Positions 1 through 8,182 of a DNA stretch of 64,000 bases are shown here, one piece after another; position 1 is the stretch's first letter; each line of letters opens with the position of its first letter. The notes beneath the pieces were generated by a model. It saw only the letters and a list, made by a program, of their open reading frames with translations, ran no database searches and had not been told where the DNA came from. Source of the stretch: Paenibacillus woosongensis (lineage in GTDB: Bacteria > Bacillota > Bacilli > Paenibacillales > Paenibacillaceae); the NCBI RefSeq assembly GCF_009725165.1, contig NZ_WNZW01000003.1:124001-188000 (forward strand), written 5' to 3'. A program made the translations under genes and the position numbers.

Positions 1-442
1 AATCCGCGAGAAGCGGGGACTCGCCTATTCCGTATATTCTTACCACAGCTCACATGCGGATAGCGGTCTTTTTACCGTATATGCGGGGACAGCGCCTAAG
101 CAAACCAAGGACGTTCTGGAGCTGACCAAGGAAATACTGCATGATGTCTCGCTCAAAGGGCTTACCGAGAGCGAACTAAGCAAAGGGAAAGAGCAGCTGA
201 AAGGGAGCCTTATCCTAAGCTTGGAGAGTACGAGCAGCCGGATGAACCGGCTTGGCAAGAACGAGCTGATGCTCGGACGCCATTACACGCTGGATGAAAT
301 TATATCTCGAATCGAAGCAGTAACGATGGAGGATATCGGTGATGTGCTGCAAGGGATGTTTAAACAGCCCTATGCGCTGGCTATGGTCGGTTCCTCTGAT
401 CGCGTCTTATCAGGAATAAGGAGAGATGAACTTGTCGTATGA
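1..442 (+). CDS. M16 family zinc protease, C-terminal part
   Basis: The window opens inside this gene. The frame is open from base 2, leaving about 146 C-terminal residues. They read as the substrate-binding second half of an M16 (insulinase/processing-peptidase) protein: [14 protein letters not shown] near the start is the conserved R-x-x-x-G-L-A-Y segment, followed by helices and a MVGSS strand near the end. The zinc motif would lie upstream, outside the window. Position before dpaA matches ymxG/mlpA in B. subtilis. Its stop overlaps the dut start, so the two are probably co-translated. Fairly sure of the family. The exact orthologue is inferred from synteny. Confidence 0.85.
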   Translation, partial: IREKRGLAYSVYSYHSSHADSGLFTVYAGTAPKQTKDVLELTKEILHDVSLKGLTESELSKGKEQLKGSLILSLESTSSRMNRLGKNELMLGRHYTLDEIISRIEAVTMEDIGDVLQGMFKQPYALAMVGSSDRVLSGIRRDELVV

Positions 443-881
443 AGTAGAAATTAAACGTTTAGCAGGAACTGAAGATCTTGAGCTGCCGCAGAAGATGTCT
501 TTGCAGGCTTCAGGATTCGATCTCTATGCCGCAATTACCGATGAAGTTGTGCTGCATCCAGGACAGCGCACCTTGATTCCGACCGGCTTTGCCCTCGCCA
601 TGCCGGCTGGCCTGGAAGCCCAAATCCGACCGCGCAGCGGACTAGCGTTCAAGCATGGCATTACCTGCCTCAATAGTCCTGGCACAATTGATGCCGACTA
701 CCGGGGAGAGGTACAAGTGCTGTTGATCAACCACGGGGACGAGCCCTTTACCTTCCGGAGGGGAGAGCGCATTGCGCAAATGGTATTCCAAATCGTTCCT
801 GAGGTCAACCTCGTCCAGGTTGAGGAATTGTCTGAAACTGTGCGCGGCGCCGGAGGATTCGGTCATACCGGAAGAAATTGA
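426..881 (+). CDS. dut: dUTP diphosphatase
   Basis: Hydrolyses dUTP to dUMP and pyrophosphate, keeping uracil out of DNA and supplying dTMP synthesis. At 151 residues it has the usual length of the trimeric family. All five dUTPase motifs are visible in order: SGFDLYA (about 29-35), [22 protein letters not shown] (substrate Asp and Tyr), [10 protein letters not shown], and the C-terminal P-loop-like GAGGFGHTG, where H replaces the more common S. The start at 426 has AAGGAGA just upstream and overlaps the end of the M16 protease gene. A terminator follows, so this probably ends the upstream operon. Confidence 0.95.
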   Translation: MNLSYEVEIKRLAGTEDLELPQKMSLQASGFDLYAAITDEVVLHPGQRTLIPTGFALAMPAGLEAQIRPRSGLAFKHGITCLNSPGTIDADYRGEVQVLLINHGDEPFTFRRGERIAQMVFQIVPEVNLVQVEELSETVRGAGGFGHTGRN

Positions 882-929
882 AATTACGCTAAACTAGCGT
901 ACCCACAATGCTAGAACATGAAGGCTGCT

Positions 930-967
930 GGCCTGTACTTATCGGTACAGGATCGGAGGCCTTTTTT
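930..967 (+). terminator. Intrinsic terminator after dut
   Basis: CCTGTAC and GTACAGG form a perfect 7-bp stem with a 6-base loop (932-951). GGCC at 930-933 can also pair with GGCC at 958-961, directly followed by a run of six T. It separates dut from the dipicolinate operon. Confidence 0.7.
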
Positions 968-997
968 GTTTGCGGCAAAAGCCTATGAACCGGGTAT

Positions 998-1026
998 CAC
1001 CACTTAATAGGCGTCGGCATAAGATG
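998..1026 (+). promoter_or_regulatory. Possible sigma-K promoter of dpaAB
   Basis: CAC at 998-1000 and CATA at 1018-1021 followed by AGATG are 17 bases apart, close to the mother-cell sigma-K pattern (AC, 16-17 bases, CATAnnnTA). dpaAB (spoVF) is sigma-K controlled in B. subtilis. A TATAAT-like hexamer at 1030 has no good partner. The match is partial. Confidence 0.35.
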
Positions 1027-1063
1027 TTCTATAATGTGCTAGCTTGGAAGGAGGACGTCCACG

Positions 1064-1963
1064 ATGCTTACCGGACTAACAATTGTATTTATTGGCGGAG
1101 ATGCTCGGCAGATTCAAATTATTAACAAGTGTACGGAGCTTGACGCTACAGTGAAGGTAGTCGGCTTCGAACAATGGGAGCCTCCTCTATCCGGAGTATC
1201 GCATGAGAAGCTGTCTCCCGGCTTGTTGATGAGGGCCGACGCTATCGTGTTTCCAGTGATCGGCTGCAATGACCAAGGCGTTGTCGACTCGCCGTTTGCG
1301 AACGACGAGGTGGTGCTGACTAAAGATATGTTCGAGGAAATCCGGGAAGAGACAGTGGTTTATACAGGCATGGCCAAAAGTTTATTGAAACGCATGGCCG
1401 CCGAATTCAGTTTCAAGTTAATCGAGCTGCTTGAGCGGGATGATGTGGCGATATTCAACTCGATACCAACGGCTGAAGGAGCCATCATGATGGCGATTCA
1501 GCATACCGACATTACGATTCACGGTTCGACCTGTATCGTGCTGGGCATAGGAAGGACCGGGTTTACCTTGGCGCAAACCTTGCAGGGCCTAGGAGCAACC
1601 GTGAAGGTAGGGGTTCGCCGGGAAGATCAGGCAGCCAGAGCTGTCCAAATGGGATGGAAGCCTTTCGTAGCAACGGATTTGAAGGCTTATACGGGGGAAA
1701 TCGACTTGATTTTTAACACGATTCCGACTATGATAGTCACAGCACAAATCATCTCGAAATTGCCCCGGAACGTCGTCATTATTGATCTTGCTTCGGCTCC
1801 AGGAGGAACTGATTTTCGCTTTGCGGAGAAGCGGGGAATCAAGGCGCTTCTGGCCCCTGGTTTGCCTGGAATTGTCGCTCCTAAGACAGCAGGGATCATA
1901 ATGGCGAATACGATCTGTCAGTCGATATCGGAAGAGTTCCATTTACGGGGGGATGAAATGTGA
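1064..1963 (+). CDS. dpaA: Dipicolinate synthase subunit A
   Basis: The dehydrogenase-like subunit of dipicolinate synthase makes dipicolinic acid from the dapA product dihydrodipicolinate in the sporulating mother cell. The protein has 299 residues, normal for the family. An N-terminal FIGGDARQ segment is followed near residues 160-185 by a Rossmann nucleotide site, GIGRTGFTLAQTL, and later by APGLPGIVAPKTAG, a conserved SpoVFA stretch. AAGGAGG lies 9 bases before the ATG. The stop overlaps the dpaB start, so the subunits are translationally coupled. Presence of dpaAB says the organism forms heat-resistant spores. Confidence 0.95.
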   Translation: MLTGLTIVFIGGDARQIQIINKCTELDATVKVVGFEQWEPPLSGVSHEKLSPGLLMRADAIVFPVIGCNDQGVVDSPFANDEVVLTKDMFEEIREETVVYTGMAKSLLKRMAAEFSFKLIELLERDDVAIFNSIPTAEGAIMMAIQHTDITIHGSTCIVLGIGRTGFTLAQTLQGLGATVKVGVRREDQAARAVQMGWKPFVATDLKAYTGEIDLIFNTIPTMIVTAQIISKLPRNVVIIDLASAPGGTDFRFAEKRGIKALLAPGLPGIVAPKTAGIIMANTICQSISEEFHLRGDEM

Positions 1964-2550
1964 ATTGGCAGGGTAAAACGGTAGGCTATGCGATAACAGG
2001 TTCGCATTGTACGTTTGCTGAAGTAATGCCGCAAATCAAGCGCTTTGTCGACGACGGAGCCAAGGTGGTTCCAATAGTATCTCATACGGTATTAACGACG
2101 GATACCCGGTTTGGCAAGTCGGAAGATTGGCGCAGTCAGATGAAGGAGATAACGGGGAATGATATAATTTCCTCCATTGTCGACGCTGAGCCGCTTGGGC
2201 CTACAAAGCTGTTGGACGTTCTAGTTATTGCGCCCTGCACCGGTACGACGACAAGCAAGCTTGCTAACGCGGTGACCGACAGTCCGGTATTGATGGCGGC
2301 GAAGGCCCAATTGCGTAATGGGCGCCCTGTCGTGCTGGCTGTATCAACGAATGACGGTCTTGGCTTCAACCTGGCTAATATCGCAAAATTAATCGTTGCT
2401 AAGAATATTTATTTCGTTCCTTTCGGACAGGATAATCCGACGGGCAAACCGAACTCCCTCGTGGCCAGAATGGAGCTCGTCCCCGAAGCAGCCTATGCCG
2501 CGCTGGAAGGTAAGCAATACCAGCCGCTAATTATTGAACGATTCAGATAA
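1960..2550 (+). CDS. dpaB: Dipicolinate synthase subunit B
   Basis: Flavoprotein-like subunit (Flavoprotein/PPC-decarboxylase fold) of dipicolinate synthase, acting with DpaA on dihydrodipicolinate. It has 196 residues. GYAITGSHCTF at residues 9-19 and IAPCTGTTTSKLANAVTDS near 90 are the FMN-fold segments typical of this family. The start is GTG, overlapping the dpaA stop in the sequence GTGA, with GGGGG-type ribosome site just inside dpaA. The gene downstream in the usual operon, asd, is represented here only by a remnant. Confidence 0.94.
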   Translation: MNWQGKTVGYAITGSHCTFAEVMPQIKRFVDDGAKVVPIVSHTVLTTDTRFGKSEDWRSQMKEITGNDIISSIVDAEPLGPTKLLDVLVIAPCTGTTTSKLANAVTDSPVLMAAKAQLRNGRPVVLAVSTNDGLGFNLANIAKLIVAKNIYFVPFGQDNPTGKPNSLVARMELVPEAAYAALEGKQYQPLIIERFR

Positions 2551-2596
2551 TGGATTCATGTAATTCACATATAGTTCTTCTGGGGAAAAGGAAGAC

Positions 2597-2704
2597 GTGC
2601 CGGATGGCCAAACGAAATTCAATGTCGTTGTGGCAGGAGCAATAGGGGAAGGCTCGTGCATGATCCGGCGAGAGGTAGGTATTCGCGGACCGCTTGCGCC
2701 GTAA
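2597..2704 (+). pseudogene. asd: Decayed remnant of aspartate-semialdehyde dehydrogenase (asd)
   Basis: This 341-base gap between dpaB and dapG holds no intact gene. A 35-codon frame from GTG at 2597, preceded by AAAAGGAAG like a ribosome site, contains KFNVVVAGAIGEGS, very like the Asd N-terminus (KFNVAVVGATGAVG, nucleotide loop). MIRREVGIRGPLAP follows, which can be laid on the next Asd segment (MIR..E.R.FPVRSL.PLAS) with gaps. It then meets a stop. In B. subtilis the order is dpaA-dpaB-asd-dapG-dapA, so asd is expected exactly here. The remaining 180 bases resemble nothing I know. Asd is needed for lysine and cell wall, so a working copy should lie elsewhere. Confidence 0.6.
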
Positions 2705-2891
2705 TCCGGGTAATCAACGCGGTTTGAACATGGATCGTATCCTACAGCCTGATTTAAGGGAGTGTATGGAGCGCTGTTTAAAACGCGGAACGGGGCAGCA
2801 CAAGCGTTACCGAGTTAAACAGCAGAGAGGCAATTTTAGAAAGACGGAATGAAGTACTGCTTTAATCCGCCATCATACTGGAGGAATATGC

Positions 2892-4115
2892 ATGCACATT
2901 ATGGTGCAGAAGTTCGGCGGCACATCCCTCTCCTCTGCAGAAGCGAGGGAGCATGTCATTTCACACATTCGCCGGGAACTGGATAACGGCTACCGGCTTG
3001 TTGTTGTAGTATCGGCTATGGGCCGGAAGGGAGATCCCTATGCAACGGATACGCTGCTTGATCTGATCGAGCAGGCGGGGGGATCTCTTTCCTCGCGAGA
3101 ACAGGATTTACTGCTGTGCTGCGGTGAAATCATATCCGCCAGCTTGCTCAGCAGCCTGCTGCAGCGTGAAGGTATTCTATCCACCGTGCTGACAGGAGCT
3201 CAGGCAGGATTCAGAACGGACAGCCAATTCGGCAATGCCCGCATTCTTGATGTCGTTCCCACCCGCGTGCTTGAGGAGTTGAAGAACCGGAACGTCGTAA
3301 TCGTGACGGGGTTCCAGGGACAGAACATGAACGGTGAATTTACGACGTTGGGACGGGGCGGCAGCGATACTTCGGCTACGGCGCTGGGTGCGGCGCTGCA
3401 TGCAGAAATGGTTGATATTTATACAGATGTCAACGGCATACTGACAGCCGACCCGCGCATCGTCGAGGATGCCAGGGCTCTGACGCATGTCAGTTATACC
3501 GAAATCTGCAATATGGCCCATCAGGGAGCTAAGGTCATTCATCCCCGTGCAGTTGAGATCGCGATGCAGTCCGGCATACCCATTCGAGTCCGCTCTACGT
3601 TTTCGCAAAGCGAGGGGACACTGGTTGCCAATCCTGAAGGCTTTAGAGATGTACAGACAGGGGTTGTCGACAGATATGTTACCGGAATAGCGTACGTCGG
3701 AAATGTAACCCAAATTACGGTGCAATCTTCTGGACAATCTGAGGCGAATTTGCAGCTGCAGGTGTTCAAAGCAATGGCTGCAAACGCGATCAGCGTCGAC
3801 TTTATTAATGTTACCCCTACGGGGGTCGTTTATACGGTGTTTGACAGCGATGCCGGGAAAGCGAAAGCGATCTTGGAATCGATGGGCTTCACTCCCCGCA
3901 TATTAAACGGATGCGCTAAGGTATCTGTCATTGGCGGCGGAATTAACGGGGTGCCGGGAATTATGGCTCAGATCGTTGAAGCATTAACCGAGCAGGGCAT
4001 TCAAATATTGCAGTCTGCGGACTCAAATACGACGATATGGGTGCTCGTGAACAAAGAGGACATGGTACAGGCACTAAGGGCGCTGCACACCAAGTTCGAG
4101 CTTGCCCATCAGTGA
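2892..4115 (+). CDS. dapG: Aspartokinase I (diaminopimelate-sensitive type)
   Basis: Phosphorylates aspartate, the first step toward diaminopimelate, lysine, methionine and threonine. There are 407 residues: the kinase domain starts with VQKFGGTSLSS at 4-14, contains VTGFQG and TTLGRGGSDTSATALGA, and two C-terminal ACT domains follow (VTQITVQSS and KVSVIGGGINGVPG). Unlike B. subtilis LysC there is no sign of an internal second start, and the position before dapA matches DapG. GGAGG stands 7 bases before the chosen ATG. It probably forms an operon with dapA 23 bases downstream. Confidence 0.94.
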   Translation: MHIMVQKFGGTSLSSAEAREHVISHIRRELDNGYRLVVVVSAMGRKGDPYATDTLLDLIEQAGGSLSSREQDLLLCCGEIISASLLSSLLQREGILSTVLTGAQAGFRTDSQFGNARILDVVPTRVLEELKNRNVVIVTGFQGQNMNGEFTTLGRGGSDTSATALGAALHAEMVDIYTDVNGILTADPRIVEDARALTHVSYTEICNMAHQGAKVIHPRAVEIAMQSGIPIRVRSTFSQSEGTLVANPEGFRDVQTGVVDRYVTGIAYVGNVTQITVQSSGQSEANLQLQVFKAMAANAISVDFINVTPTGVVYTVFDSDAGKAKAILESMGFTPRILNGCAKVSVIGGGINGVPGIMAQIVEALTEQGIQILQSADSNTTIWVLVNKEDMVQALRALHTKFELAHQ

Positions 4116-4138
4116 ATTATTTTAGAGGGGGATACAAC

Positions 4139-5014
4139 ATGGATTTCGGAAGATTGATTACAGCCATGGTAACTCCTTTCGATGACCAAGGGGTTATCGA
4201 CTGGGAGCAGACGGCTAGGCTAATTGACTATTTGATCGATGAGCAGAAATCAGATGCTCTGGTCATTTGCGGTACGACGGGGGAATCACCAACACTAAGC
4301 GAAGAAGAGAAACTTTCTCTTTTCGAATTTGCCTTAAAGCAAGCCAACGGACGCTGCAAAATCATTGCCGGCACCGGCAGCAACAATACAGCAGAGTCCA
4401 TTCAATTGACGGTTAAGGCAGAGAAGTGCGGTGTCGATGGAGTGCTGCTCGTCGCTCCATATTACAATAAGCCCAACCAAGAAGGCTTGTACCGCCATTT
4501 TGAAGCGATTGCCCGGTCGACGGAGCTTCCGGTCATGCTGTACAATGTACCAAGCCGTACGGTGATCGGCCTCACGGCTGAAACAACACTGCGCCTGGCC
4601 CAACTTCCAAATGTGGTTGCGACTAAAGAATGCGCATCTTTAGAGCAGGTGACCCAAATCGTAGCCAAAGCTCCTGAAGGCTTCAAAGTGTATTCCGGGG
4701 ACGATTCCGCTACCTTACCGGCCATGTCTGTCGGCGCCTATGGCATCGTCAGCGTAGCCAGCCATATTATTGGCCATCAAATGAAGGAAATGATCGGTGC
4801 ATTCTTGGACGGCCGAGTGATCGAATCCGCCAAATTGCATCAGCGGCTGCTTCCGGTATTCAAAGGGCTGTTCGAATGTCCGCATCCGGTTCCAAACCCG
4901 GTTGCTGTTAAATATGCGTTAAACCTAACTGGTTTTGCCGTAGGCTCTGTACGTTTGCCGCTTGTACCGCCTACAGAAGCAGAGGCCGAGTTTATCCGCA
5001 ATCTGCTCCCTTAA
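4139..5014 (+). CDS. dapA: 4-hydroxy-tetrahydrodipicolinate synthase
   Basis: Condenses pyruvate with aspartate semialdehyde to give the precursor used for both diaminopimelate and, through DpaAB, spore dipicolinate. There are 291 residues. Class I aldolase hallmarks are visible: GTTGESPTLSEEEK near 47, YNVPSRT (catalytic Tyr) near 135 and ATKECASLEQ (Schiff-base Lys) near 163. The frame is open upstream into dapG, but GAGGGGG at 4123-4130 and family alignment (MDFGRLITAMVTPF) fix the start at 4139. A terminator follows at 5047. Confidence 0.96.
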   Translation: MDFGRLITAMVTPFDDQGVIDWEQTARLIDYLIDEQKSDALVICGTTGESPTLSEEEKLSLFEFALKQANGRCKIIAGTGSNNTAESIQLTVKAEKCGVDGVLLVAPYYNKPNQEGLYRHFEAIARSTELPVMLYNVPSRTVIGLTAETTLRLAQLPNVVATKECASLEQVTQIVAKAPEGFKVYSGDDSATLPAMSVGAYGIVSVASHIIGHQMKEMIGAFLDGRVIESAKLHQRLLPVFKGLFECPHPVPNPVAVKYALNLTGFAVGSVRLPLVPPTEAEAEFIRNLLP

Positions 5015-5046
5015 GTGAAAAAGTTAAAAATGTACTCATCTTCCAG

Positions 5047-5080
5047 AAACCGATGACCGCTTTGGGGCATCGGTTTTTTT
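5047..5080 (+). terminator. Terminator after dapA
   Basis: AAACCGATG (5047-5055) pairs with CATCGGTTT (5068-5076) over a 12-base loop, running into seven T. It ends the dpa/dap transcription unit. Confidence 0.85.
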
Positions 5081-5124
5081 GGTATTGCATAAGGTAACGT
5101 TAACTAGCTGTAAAGTGTTTGACT

Positions 5125-5154
5125 TGTTTTTTGCCATTTTAATCATGTATAATG
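5125..5154 (+). promoter_or_regulatory. Possible sigma-A promoter of RNase J
   Basis: TTGTTT at 5125-5130 and a perfect TATAAT at 5149-5154 are 18 bases apart, about 90 bases before the RNase J start. The better -35 TTGACT at 5119 is 24 bases from the -10 and too far. Confidence 0.45.
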
Positions 5155-5241
5155 ATTTCAAGTGACTGGGTGCGGTGATTTAAAAAAATTTAATGTTATC
5201 AAAATATACAACGTCCAAATAACTAGGAGGGTTAGATTCAC

Positions 5242-6921
5242 TTGTCCAAAAAAATGAATAATGATAAATTGACGATCTTTGCATTGGGCGGCGTAGCGGA
5301 AATCGGAAAGAACATGTACGTCGTTCAGTATGCCAATGACATCGTTGTAATTGATGCTGGCCTTAAATTTCCAGAAGAGGACATGCTTGGCATTGACATC
5401 GTCATTCCCGATATCACTTACTTGACGGAGAACCGTGACAAAGTAAGAGGCATCGTGCTTACGCACGGGCATGAAGACCATATCGGCGGCTTGCCTTATG
5501 TACTCAAAAACTTGAATGTTCCCGTTTACGGAACCAAATTAACGTTAGGTCTGGTCGAGAACAAGCTGAAGGAAGCCGGCTTGCTGGGCGATACAAAGCG
5601 CGTGCTTATTCATGCCGACTCGGAAGTGCAGCTGGGGTCGACGCTTAAAGCGACATTCTTCAAAACAAATCACAGTATTCCTGATTCGGTTGGGGTGTGC
5701 ATTGAAACGCCGGAAGGCAACGTAGTTCACACGGGTGACTTCAAATTTGATCATACTCCAGTCAATGATCAATTTGCTGATTTGCACCGTATGGGGGAAA
5801 TCGGCAAGAAAGGGGTACTAGCGCTTTTATCGGATAGTACGAATGCGGAGAAACCAGGTTTCACACCGTCGGAGAAAAATGTCGGCATCGTCCTGGATGA
5901 TATCTTCCGCAAGGCTCAGCAGCGTGTCGTTGTTGCTACATTTGCTTCCAATGTCCACCGGATTCAACAGGTAATCGATGCGGCTTATTCGACGGACCGC
6001 AAGCTGACGATTATCGGACGCAGCATGGTCAACGTTGTGACGATTGCTTCCGAGCTCGGATATCTGAACGTTCCTGACGGCATTTTAATCGAGCCGGAAG
6101 AAGTAAACAAAATGGCTGCGGATCGCGTCGTCATTTTATGTACAGGCAGCCAAGGCGAGCCGATGTCGGCGTTAACACGCATGGCCCGTTCCACACATCG
6201 CAAGGTCGATATATTGCCTGGGGATACGGTGATTATCGCAGCGACTCCTGTACCGGGTAATGAAAAATACGTAGGACGGACGATCGATGAACTGTTCCGG
6301 TTAGGCGCCGAGGTGATATACAGCGGCTCGAATTCCGGTGTTCACGTATCCGGCCATGGCAGCCAAGAAGAATTGAAATTAATGCTGAATTTGATGCGAC
6401 CTAAATATTTCATTCCCGTCCACGGGGAATATCGCATGCTGCGGAAGCATGCACTGCTCGGCGAATCCGTCGGCGTTGACCCGGATAATATTTTTCTTCT
6501 CGATATTGGCGAAATGGTGGAAATCCAGAACGGCGTTGCTCGCAAGGCCGGTAAAGTTCCAGCAGGCAACGTTCTAATTGATGGCCTCGGAGTTGGCGAC
6601 GTAGGTAATATCGTGCTTCGCGATCGCAAGCTGCTGTCTCAGGACGGCATTCTGGTCGTCGTCGTTACGCTGAGCAAGCAGGATGGAACAATCGTATCCG
6701 GTCCAGATATCATTTCCAGAGGATTCGTATACGTAAGGGAGTCCGAAGGCTTGCTTGAAGAGGCGAACCGGATCGTTTCCAGCACCTTGGAGAAATTAAT
6801 GAGCGAGAACGTTAACGAATGGGCTTCGCTCAAGACCAATGTCAAGGATGCGCTTGGACGTTTCCTCTATGAGCAAACCCGCCGCAGACCGATGATATTG
6901 CCGATCATTATGGAAGTGTAA
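5242..6921 (+). CDS. rnj: Ribonuclease J, catalytic (J1-like)
   Basis: 5'-3' exonuclease and endonuclease of mRNA decay and rRNA maturation; works in the cytoplasm with other degradosome parts. At 559 residues it holds a metallo-beta-lactamase core with HGHEDHIGG near residue 75, HTGDFKFD near 160 and SDSTNAE, then the beta-CASP region with TFASNVHRIQ, CTGSQGEP and a late HGEYRM. The metal ligands are intact, and the sequence looks like RNase J1 although the position after dapA is that of rnjB in B. subtilis. The start is TTG with AGGAGGG 11 bases upstream. Very sure of function; the J1/J2 label is inference. Confidence 0.94.
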   Translation: MSKKMNNDKLTIFALGGVAEIGKNMYVVQYANDIVVIDAGLKFPEEDMLGIDIVIPDITYLTENRDKVRGIVLTHGHEDHIGGLPYVLKNLNVPVYGTKLTLGLVENKLKEAGLLGDTKRVLIHADSEVQLGSTLKATFFKTNHSIPDSVGVCIETPEGNVVHTGDFKFDHTPVNDQFADLHRMGEIGKKGVLALLSDSTNAEKPGFTPSEKNVGIVLDDIFRKAQQRVVVATFASNVHRIQQVIDAAYSTDRKLTIIGRSMVNVVTIASELGYLNVPDGILIEPEEVNKMAADRVVILCTGSQGEPMSALTRMARSTHRKVDILPGDTVIIAATPVPGNEKYVGRTIDELFRLGAEVIYSGSNSGVHVSGHGSQEELKLMLNLMRPKYFIPVHGEYRMLRKHALLGESVGVDPDNIFLLDIGEMVEIQNGVARKAGKVPAGNVLIDGLGVGDVGNIVLRDRKLLSQDGILVVVVTLSKQDGTIVSGPDIISRGFVYVRESEGLLEEANRIVSSTLEKLMSENVNEWASLKTNVKDALGRFLYEQTRRRPMILPIIMEV

Positions 6922-6982
6922 TGAACAACTGTAAAAATAAGAAAAATTCATATATCTGACCCTCCGGGTCGGGCACACAGTC

Positions 6983-7042
6983 GCCCCTTCTCCTGCCGGT
7001 AATATTGGACGGTTTCTTGTAGGAGAGGGGGCTTTCTTTTTT
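6983..7042 (+). terminator. Terminator after RNase J
   Basis: GCCCCTTCTCCT (6983-6994) and AGGAGAGGGGGC (7021-7032) form a 12-base arm pair around a 26-base loop, followed by TTTCTTTTTT. Strong intrinsic terminator. Confidence 0.8.
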
Positions 7043-7129
7043 GTTGCCCCTTGCATGAAGGCTGCTGGCCTAGGCATACTAACGACACGATGGATAATTA
7101 CTGGCCAGCGCCGAAAGGAAGTGTCGAGG

Positions 7130-7891
7130 ATGAATGAGCAACATCATAAGCCAAGCTATACGGCGAACGACGCAGCGGAGCCTGCACCTGAAGTTCCAGG
7201 AGGGGAAAAGGCGGTAGCCGCGGTCACCGAAACGATCCAGCAGCTAGGTCAGACCGCAGTGCCTGCACCCGGGGAATCCAACGTGTATTGCATGACGATC
7301 ATAGGACAAATCGAAGGGCATCTTGTGCTGCCTCCGCAGAATAAAACGACCAAATATGAGCATTTAATTCCTCAACTGGTAGCAGCCGAGCAGAACCCTC
7401 GCATTGAAGGGATATTAATTATTCTGAATACAGTAGGCGGTGATGTCGAAGCCGGGTTGGCGATCGCGGAAATGATATCTTCGCTATCCAAGCCGACAGT
7501 CACGGTGGTGATCGGCGGCGGACACAGCATCGGCGTGCCGATTGCCGTCGCTTCCGATTATTCGTTTATCGCCGAGAGTGCGACGATGACGATTCACCCC
7601 ATCCGCATGACAGGGCTAGTGATCGGTGTGCCGCAAACGTTCGAGTATATCGAGAAAATGCAAGAGCGCGTCGTGCGATTTGTGACGGCCCATTCGCAAA
7701 TTTCCGAGAATACGTTCAAGGAGCTCATGTTCAAGACCGGAGAGCTGAACCGTGATATCGGCACAGCTGTAGGAGGGAATGATGCGGTGAAGAACGGGCT
7801 GATTGATGGAATCGGCGGAATCGGCCAAGGACTAGCCAAGCTGAATGAACTGATCGAATCGCGGCGTGGGGGAGGAGGACTTACGCAATGA
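7130..7891 (+). CDS. tepA: ClpP-fold protease TepA
   Basis: Member of the ClpP/crotonase superfamily at the conserved tepA (ymfB) position before spoIIIE. In B. subtilis it has been linked to protein export and to degrading small acid-soluble proteins at germination. The product has 253 residues: a poorly conserved 50-residue N-terminus, then the fold with [43 protein letters not shown] (candidate Ser) and [12 protein letters not shown] (candidate His). The frame extends upstream to 7055, but that part overlaps the preceding region without a ribosome site. GGAAG before 7130 and family length support 7130. Overlaps ylzJ by four bases. Confidence 0.88.
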   Translation: MNEQHHKPSYTANDAAEPAPEVPGGEKAVAAVTETIQQLGQTAVPAPGESNVYCMTIIGQIEGHLVLPPQNKTTKYEHLIPQLVAAEQNPRIEGILIILNTVGGDVEAGLAIAEMISSLSKPTVTVVIGGGHSIGVPIAVASDYSFIAESATMTIHPIRMTGLVIGVPQTFEYIEKMQERVVRFVTAHSQISENTFKELMFKTGELNRDIGTAVGGNDAVKNGLIDGIGGIGQGLAKLNELIESRRGGGGLTQ

Positions 7892-8121
7892 CTCATTATA
7901 CGATTTTGCCGCAAGATGTTTATTGGAACTGGGACGACCAGGAAACGAAAGACAGCTATACAGAAATTGAGCTCGGCGGCGTGTTGATGCAGGTCAGGAT
8001 GGAGCAGGACAATCGGGCAACGATTATCCGGCTGCTGCGCTGCTCTCTGGACGATTATCTAAATCCGGCCTATGCGCCTGGGCAGCAGGTTACGTTTATC
8101 CCAATTTTGCGCAAATCATAA
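7888..8121 (+). CDS. ylzJ: YlzJ-like small protein
   Basis: A 77-residue protein of unknown function between tepA and spoIIIE, exactly where ylzJ sits in Bacillus. It starts [15 protein letters not shown] and has a short basic end. It has no signal peptide or membrane segment. Start overlaps the tepA stop (ATGA), with GGAGGAGG just upstream, so it is translated together with tepA. Identification rests on position, size and the ILP start pattern. Confidence 0.75.
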   Translation: MTHYTILPQDVYWNWDDQETKDSYTEIELGGVLMQVRMEQDNRATIIRLLRCSLDDYLNPAYAPGQQVTFIPILRKS

Positions 8122-8149
8122 AGAGTCTATAGGTTGCCCCCAGTGATTA

Positions 8150-8158
8150 TGGTATAAT
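8150..8158 (+). promoter_or_regulatory. Extended -10 promoter of spoIIIE
   Basis: TGG immediately followed by a perfect TATAAT (8153-8158), 25 bases before the spoIIIE start. No good -35 is seen at 17 bases (TAGGTT), as is usual for TGn extended -10 promoters. Confidence 0.5.
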
Positions 8159-8182
8159 ATTCATCTAGGGGGTGATCTTCGT

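Noticed and set aside
2730..2852. 40-codon frame (starting MDRILQPDLREC) between the asd remnant and dapG
   Set aside because: No ribosome site, no family resemblance, and it lies in decayed DNA.
5119..5154. TTGACT as -35 for the RNase J promoter
   Set aside because: 24 bases from TATAAT, too far for sigma-A.
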